Below the pieces are notes generated by a model that was not told where the DNA came from, searched no databases, and was given only the letters and a program-made list of their open reading frames with translations. The position numbers were made by a program, and so were the translations under genes. 64,000 nucleotides of DNA from Actibacterium ureilyticum (lineage in GTDB: Bacteria > Pseudomonadota > Alphaproteobacteria > Rhodobacterales > Rhodobacteraceae), in the NCBI RefSeq assembly GCF_002285435.1, contig NZ_NSBT01000037.1, positions 558,001-622,000 on the forward strand, read 5' to 3'. Positions within the stretch are counted from its first letter, which is position 1. Each line of letters starts with the position of its first letter. This document shows, piece by piece, positions 60,745-64,000 of this stretch.

Positions 60745-62111
60745 GGGCCGTCCGCGCCCTCGATCCGGCTGGCACGGCGCCAGAACCGCCCCGACAAAAG
60801 CACGGCCGACGCCAGCAGGCCCAGAACGATCCCCCACCAGACCCCCGGCCCGCCCAACCCCATGGGAAAGGCCAGCACATAGCTGGCCGGCAGGCCGATG
60901 CCCCAATAGCTGACGCCCGCGATCAGCATCGGCACGGTGGTGTCCTGCACCCCGCGCAACAGGCCCAGCGCCATCACCTGCGCCGCATCGGCCAGCTGGA
61001 ACACCCCGCCGATCATCAGCAGTACCGCCCCGATGCGCACGATATCGGCGCGCTGGGGGTTGTCTGGGTCCAGAAACAGCCCGATCAGAACCTCGGGCAC
61101 CGCTAGGAATACCCCCGCCGCGATCAGCGCCAGCACCAGCGAGATCAGCGTCGCGGTCAGCGCCCCGCCCCGCAGCCAGGCCTGATCGCCCTTGCCCCGC
61201 GCGCGCCCGGCCCGGATCGTGGCGGCCTGCGACAGGCCCAGATGCACCAGGAACGTGGCCGAGGCGATCTGGATCGCAATGCCATGGGCGGCCAGGTCGT
61301 TCACCCCGATCCAGCCGAACATGAAGGCGGCGGCGGAAAACAGACCCACCTCGGCCAAAAGGGTCAGGCTGATCGGCAGGCCCAGCCGGAACACCCCGCG
61401 CAGCGCATCCGGGTCGGGTTTCCACAGCCGGTGGAACAGCGCGTATTTGCGGATGGCCCGTGCCCAGCCGGTATGGGCCAGGAACGCCGCCATGATCAGC
61501 AGGTTCGCCAGGAGCGAGGCCAGCGCGCAACCCTGGATGCCCAGCTCTGGCGCGCCCAGCTTGCCAAAGATCAGCACCCAGTTCAGCGCCGCATTCGCCG
61601 CCGCCCCCAGGATGGTGATCCAGAAGATGAAGCGCGTGCGCTCCAGCGCCGACAGAAAGCTGCGCAACACCATCGCGGTCAAGGCGGGCAGCAGCTGGAA
61701 CCCGACGATCCGAAGATAGATCTGTGCCTGATCCGACAGCGCAGCCTCCTGCCCCAGCGCGCGCAGAACCGGCGCCGAAAACCATGTCAGCGGCAGGATC
61801 AGCACCGCGAACCCGGCGCAGATCCACAGCGCCATGCGCGTGACGCGGCGCATTTCGGGCTCGTATCCCTTGGCGGCGGCCTCGGCGACCAGCGGGGTCA
61901 CCGCATGGGCAAAGCCGCTGCCGAAGATGAACAGGACAAAGAACGCCGAACTGCCCAGCACGACAGCCGCCAGCGCATCGACGCCGTACCAGCCCATCAT
62001 GATCACATCGACCACGCCCACGCTGAATTGCGCCAGCAGGCTGCCCGCCAGGGGCAGGCCCAGCCGCAGCGTTTCCGTGACATGCCGGCGATATGCAGAG
62101 CGCGTGGTCAT
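60741..62111 (-). CDS. MATE family efflux transporter (NorM-like)
   Basis: This 456-residue inner-membrane exporter has 12 hydrophobic helices in two six-helix bundles. The N-terminal LRLGLPLAGSLLAQFSVGVV near 15-34 and DVIMMGWYGVDALAAVVLG near 35-53 are typical of MATE proteins, as is the mid-protein FRLGLPISLTLLAEVGLFSA near 245. It uses a Na+ or H+ gradient to expel cationic drugs or metabolites. It forms a single-gene unit; the cargo is unknown. Confidence 0.93.
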   Translation of the reverse strand: MTTRSAYRRHVTETLRLGLPLAGSLLAQFSVGVVDVIMMGWYGVDALAAVVLGSSAFFVLFIFGSGFAHAVTPLVAEAAAKGYEPEMRRVTRMALWICAGFAVLILPLTWFSAPVLRALGQEAALSDQAQIYLRIVGFQLLPALTAMVLRSFLSALERTRFIFWITILGAAANAALNWVLIFGKLGAPELGIQGCALASLLANLLIMAAFLAHTGWARAIRKYALFHRLWKPDPDALRGVFRLGLPISLTLLAEVGLFSAAAFMFGWIGVNDLAAHGIAIQIASATFLVHLGLSQAATIRAGRARGKGDQAWLRGGALTATLISLVLALIAAGVFLAVPEVLIGLFLDPDNPQRADIVRIGAVLLMIGGVFQLADAAQVMALGLLRGVQDTTVPMLIAGVSYWGIGLPASYVLAFPMGLGGPGVWWGIVLGLLASAVLLSGRFWRRASRIEGADGP

Positions 62112-62191
62112 CTTTCCGCTCTATGGTAGGATACGGTCGGGGTCCAGTGGCATGCCGCCACACGCGCGCGCCCCGCATTTAAAAATGTGCA

Positions 62192-62214
62192 GCGGCCGCG
62201 GGAAGTTCGGCCGC
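62192..62214 (+). other. Hairpin in the leader of the DUF533 gene
   Basis: GCGGCCG (62192-62198) pairs with CGGCCGC (62208-62214) across a 9-nt loop in the 167-bp gap between the MATE and DUF533 genes. It lies 65 bp before the latter. It could be a leader stem-loop; nothing else stands out in the gap. Confidence 0.3.
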
Positions 62215-62278
62215 AGTTTCCCCTGAACGCATTGGTTCAGATACATTACGTTGAAATTCGATTGAACGGAGGGAAATG

Positions 62279-62980
62279 ATGAGCCTGATGAAAACTCTTG
62301 CCAAGGTCGCCATCGGTGTCGCCGTGGCCAAAGGCGTATCAAGCATGACCAAGAAGGCCGGTTCCGGCAGCGTGCTGGGGCAGCGGACCAGCCGCAGCGG
62401 CGGCGGGATCGAAGATCTGCTTGGCTCGGTCCTGTCGGGCCGTGGCGCCGCCACGACGACGGGCGGTGCGGCGGGCGGCCTGGGTGGGCTGCTGGAAAGC
62501 CTGTCGCAGGCCTCGCGCCCGACGGATGCGCGCAGCACCACGCCGTCCAGCGGCAGCCTGGGCGATCTGCTGAACCAGTCGCTGGACCGTTTCGGCGAGC
62601 CGGAAACCACACCCTCGCGCCACCACGAGGAACAGGCCGGGCTGATGCTGAAGGCGATGCTTCAGGCCGCGAAATCCGACGGCAAGATCGACGCCGCGGA
62701 AAAGGAAAAGCTGCTGGGCCATCTGGGCACCGACATCACCCCGCAGGAGATACAGTACGTCAACGACCTGCTGGCCGAACCGGTGGATGTCGACGCGCTG
62801 GCCAAGGCCACGCCGCGCGGCATGGAAAGTCAGATCTATCTGATGTCGGTGATGGGCATTGATCTGGATAACCGGAACGAGGCGCAGTACCTGCACCAGC
62901 TGGCCAGCGCCCTGGGGATCGACCAGGCGTCGGTCAACCACATCCACGACCAGCTTGGCGCGCCCGCGCTTTACAGCTGA
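62279..62980 (+). CDS. DUF533/TerB-like tellurite resistance family protein
   Basis: This 233-residue protein has an N-terminal Gly/Ser-rich low-complexity half (about 25-110, with GGAAGGLGGLLESL) and a C-terminal TerB-like helical domain (about 115-230): AGLMLKAMLQAAKSDGKIDA near 117-136 and LASALGIDQASVNHIHDQLG near 208-227. DUF533 members are often membrane-associated; the first 20 residues are mildly hydrophobic. GGAGGG lies 5 bases before the second ATG (62279), preferred over the one at 62276. The function is unknown despite the tellurite name. Confidence 0.88.
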   Translation: MSLMKTLAKVAIGVAVAKGVSSMTKKAGSGSVLGQRTSRSGGGIEDLLGSVLSGRGAATTTGGAAGGLGGLLESLSQASRPTDARSTTPSSGSLGDLLNQSLDRFGEPETTPSRHHEEQAGLMLKAMLQAAKSDGKIDAAEKEKLLGHLGTDITPQEIQYVNDLLAEPVDVDALAKATPRGMESQIYLMSVMGIDLDNRNEAQYLHQLASALGIDQASVNHIHDQLGAPALYS

Positions 62981-62989
62981 GCAAACGCG

Positions 62990-63017
62990 ATGCGCCGCCC
63001 TCCAACGGGCGGCGCAT
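62990..63017. terminator. Bidirectional hairpin between the DUF533 gene and ppk2
   Basis: ATGCGCCGCCC (62990-63000) pairs perfectly with GGGCGGCGCAT (63007-63017) across TCCAAC. It fills the 43-bp gap between two convergent stops. There is no U-tract on the plus strand and a weak UUU on the minus strand. Confidence 0.6.
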
Positions 63018-63023
63018 GCCGCA

Positions 63024-64000
63024 TCACGCCCCCGGCGACTGGCTGCGCCGCATATCGGGATGCAGCGACGATCCCAGTATGTGATCCGACCGGTGCACCA
63101 CATGCCCCGCATGCCCCACGATCAGTGGGTCCGGCGCATGGGCGATCTTCAGATCCTTGCCCGGATAATCCAGCGAATTCAGGAAATGCAGCATGCAGTT
63201 CAGCCGCGCGCGTTTCTTGTCGTTCGACTTGACGATCGTCCAGGGCGCGTCGGCGGTGTCGGTATAGAAGAACATCGCCTCTTTCGCCTCGGTATAATCC
63301 TCCCATTTGTCCAGCGACGCCTTGTCGATCGGGCTGAGCTTCCAGCGTTTCAGCGGGTCGGTCTCGCGCGCTTGGAACCGCGCGCGCTGTTCGTCCTGGG
63401 TGACCGAGAACCAGTATTTGTAAAGCCGGATACCCGACCGGACCAGCATCCGCTCCAGCTCGGGCGTCTGGCGCATGAATTCCAGGTAGTCGGTGGGGGT
63501 ACAGAACCCCATCACCCGCTCCACCCCGGCGCGGTTGTACCACGACCGGTCATACAGGACGATTTCCCCCGCCGTGGGCAGATGTTCGACATAACGTTGA
63601 AAGAACCACTGGCCGCGTTCCTCGTCCGTGGGTTTGTTCAACGCCACAACCCGGGCCGAGCGCGGGTTCAGATGCTCGGTAAAGCGCTTGATCGTGCCGC
63701 CCTTGCCCGCCGCATCGCGGCCCTCGAACAGCATCACGAATTTCTGCCCCGTCTCCTGCGCCCACAGCTGCACCTTCAGCAGCTCGGCCTGCAGATGCGC
63801 CTTTTGCGTCTCGTAGCTGCGCCGCGACAGTTTCTTGTCATAGGGATAGACGCCGTTTTCAAACGCATGCGCGATGGATTCCGGGCTGGCCTTGGGCGCG
63901 GCTGGCCGGCGCGGGGCGCGGGCGGCGCCATTCGGCGCGGCGGGTTTGGCGGCGGCGGGTTTCGGGGCGGCTTGGTCGGGGCTCTGGACGGCTGGGGGCA
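63024..64000 (-). CDS. ppk2: Polyphosphate kinase 2 (5' end outside window)
   Basis: PPK2 transfers phosphate between polyphosphate and nucleoside diphosphates. The frame is open to the window edge, so the start lies outside. The visible part begins with a Pro/Ala/Lys-rich leader of about 45 residues, then YPYDKKLSRRSYETQKAHLQ, Walker A FEGRDAAGKGGTIKRF, the lid region PTDEERGQWFFQRYVEHLP and Walker B YDRSWYNRAGVERVMGF. The C-terminal sequence RFQARETDPLKRWKLSPID and WTIVKSNDKKRARLN are family hallmarks. Class I (single domain) is most likely. It is convergent with the DUF533 gene. Confidence 0.93.
   Translation of the reverse strand, partial: PPAVQSPDQAAPKPAAAKPAAPNGAARAPRRPAAPKASPESIAHAFENGVYPYDKKLSRRSYETQKAHLQAELLKVQLWAQETGQKFVMLFEGRDAAGKGGTIKRFTEHLNPRSARVVALNKPTDEERGQWFFQRYVEHLPTAGEIVLYDRSWYNRAGVERVMGFCTPTDYLEFMRQTPELERMLVRSGIRLYKYWFSVTQDEQRARFQARETDPLKRWKLSPIDKASLDKWEDYTEAKEAMFFYTDTADAPWTIVKSNDKKRARLNCMLHFLNSLDYPGKDLKIAHAPDPLIVGHAGHVVHRSDHILGSSLHPDMRRSQSPGA

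Overview
The window is GC-rich, densely coded DNA from an alphaproteobacterium, very probably a member of the Rhodobacterales (Paracoccaceae/Roseobacteraceae). This rests on a GapR/DUF2312 gene, an NDUFA12-type complex I accessory subunit, a VPLPA-CTERM sorting signal, an SdhE gene paired with a small HTH gene, the accB-accC-aat / DUF2155-mlaD-NDUFA12 arrangement, an alternative thymidylate synthase (ThyX) and intergenic repeats of the kind I associate with that order. No insertion sequence, phage, CRISPR array or plasmid backbone is visible, so this is ordinary chromosome with several specialised metabolic islands.

Layout. 0-7 kb: pirin (cut by the window edge), a TetR regulator, a small lipoprotein, then hom, glpX, a cysteine hydrolase and recJ, followed by tRNA-Glu and tRNA-Thr. 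7-12.5 kb: an iron-type ABC permease without partners, a sulfotransferase-like protein with an altered P-loop, GapR, and a FadB-like protein that has lost several catalytic residues. 12.5-15.6 kb: a DksA/TraR-like zinc-finger protein, then a persulfide operon (MBL-fold persulfide dioxygenase, two YeeE/YedE half-transporters, DUF442 sulfurtransferase) behind an FNR-type palindrome. 15.7-27 kb: a signalling and transport locus. On the minus strand lie an XRE/ScfR-type regulator, a single-domain response regulator, a small membrane protein, a solute-symporter/histidine-kinase fusion of the CrbS type and an orphan FliM/SpoA-domain protein. Divergent from them is a five-gene branched-chain-amide-type ABC transporter with a Tat-exported binding protein. 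27-28.3 kb: a small lipoprotein and a VPLPA-CTERM surface protein.

28.3-43.3 kb is a complete reductive pyrimidine degradation island: PreT/PreA (dihydropyrimidine dehydrogenase), dihydropyrimidinase, an N-carbamoyl-beta-alanine amidohydrolase-type Zn hydrolase, a beta-alanine (omega-amino acid):pyruvate aminotransferase, an NMT1/THI5 ABC importer, a cupin, a GNAT and a RutR-type repressor. Two RutR-like palindromes lie before the two main minus-strand units and suggest one uracil/thymine-responsive regulon. A SAM methyltransferase sits unexpectedly between preT and preA. An Rrf2 regulator with an AhpD-like peroxidase is embedded in the island.

43.5-49.8 kb is housekeeping: accB, accC, aat, DUF2155, mlaD, NDUFA12, RidA, clpX, clpP. 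49.9-53.5 kb is a YnjBCD-type ABC importer. 53.5-64 kb holds a two-TM potassium-channel-like protein, a CoxG-like protein, thyX, a glyoxalase, a DUF1194 protein, a MarR regulator, sdhE, an HTH protein, a class I aminotransferase, a methyltransferase, a MATE exporter, a TerB/DUF533 protein and ppk2, which runs off the right edge. All calls come from reading the sequence; no database search was run.
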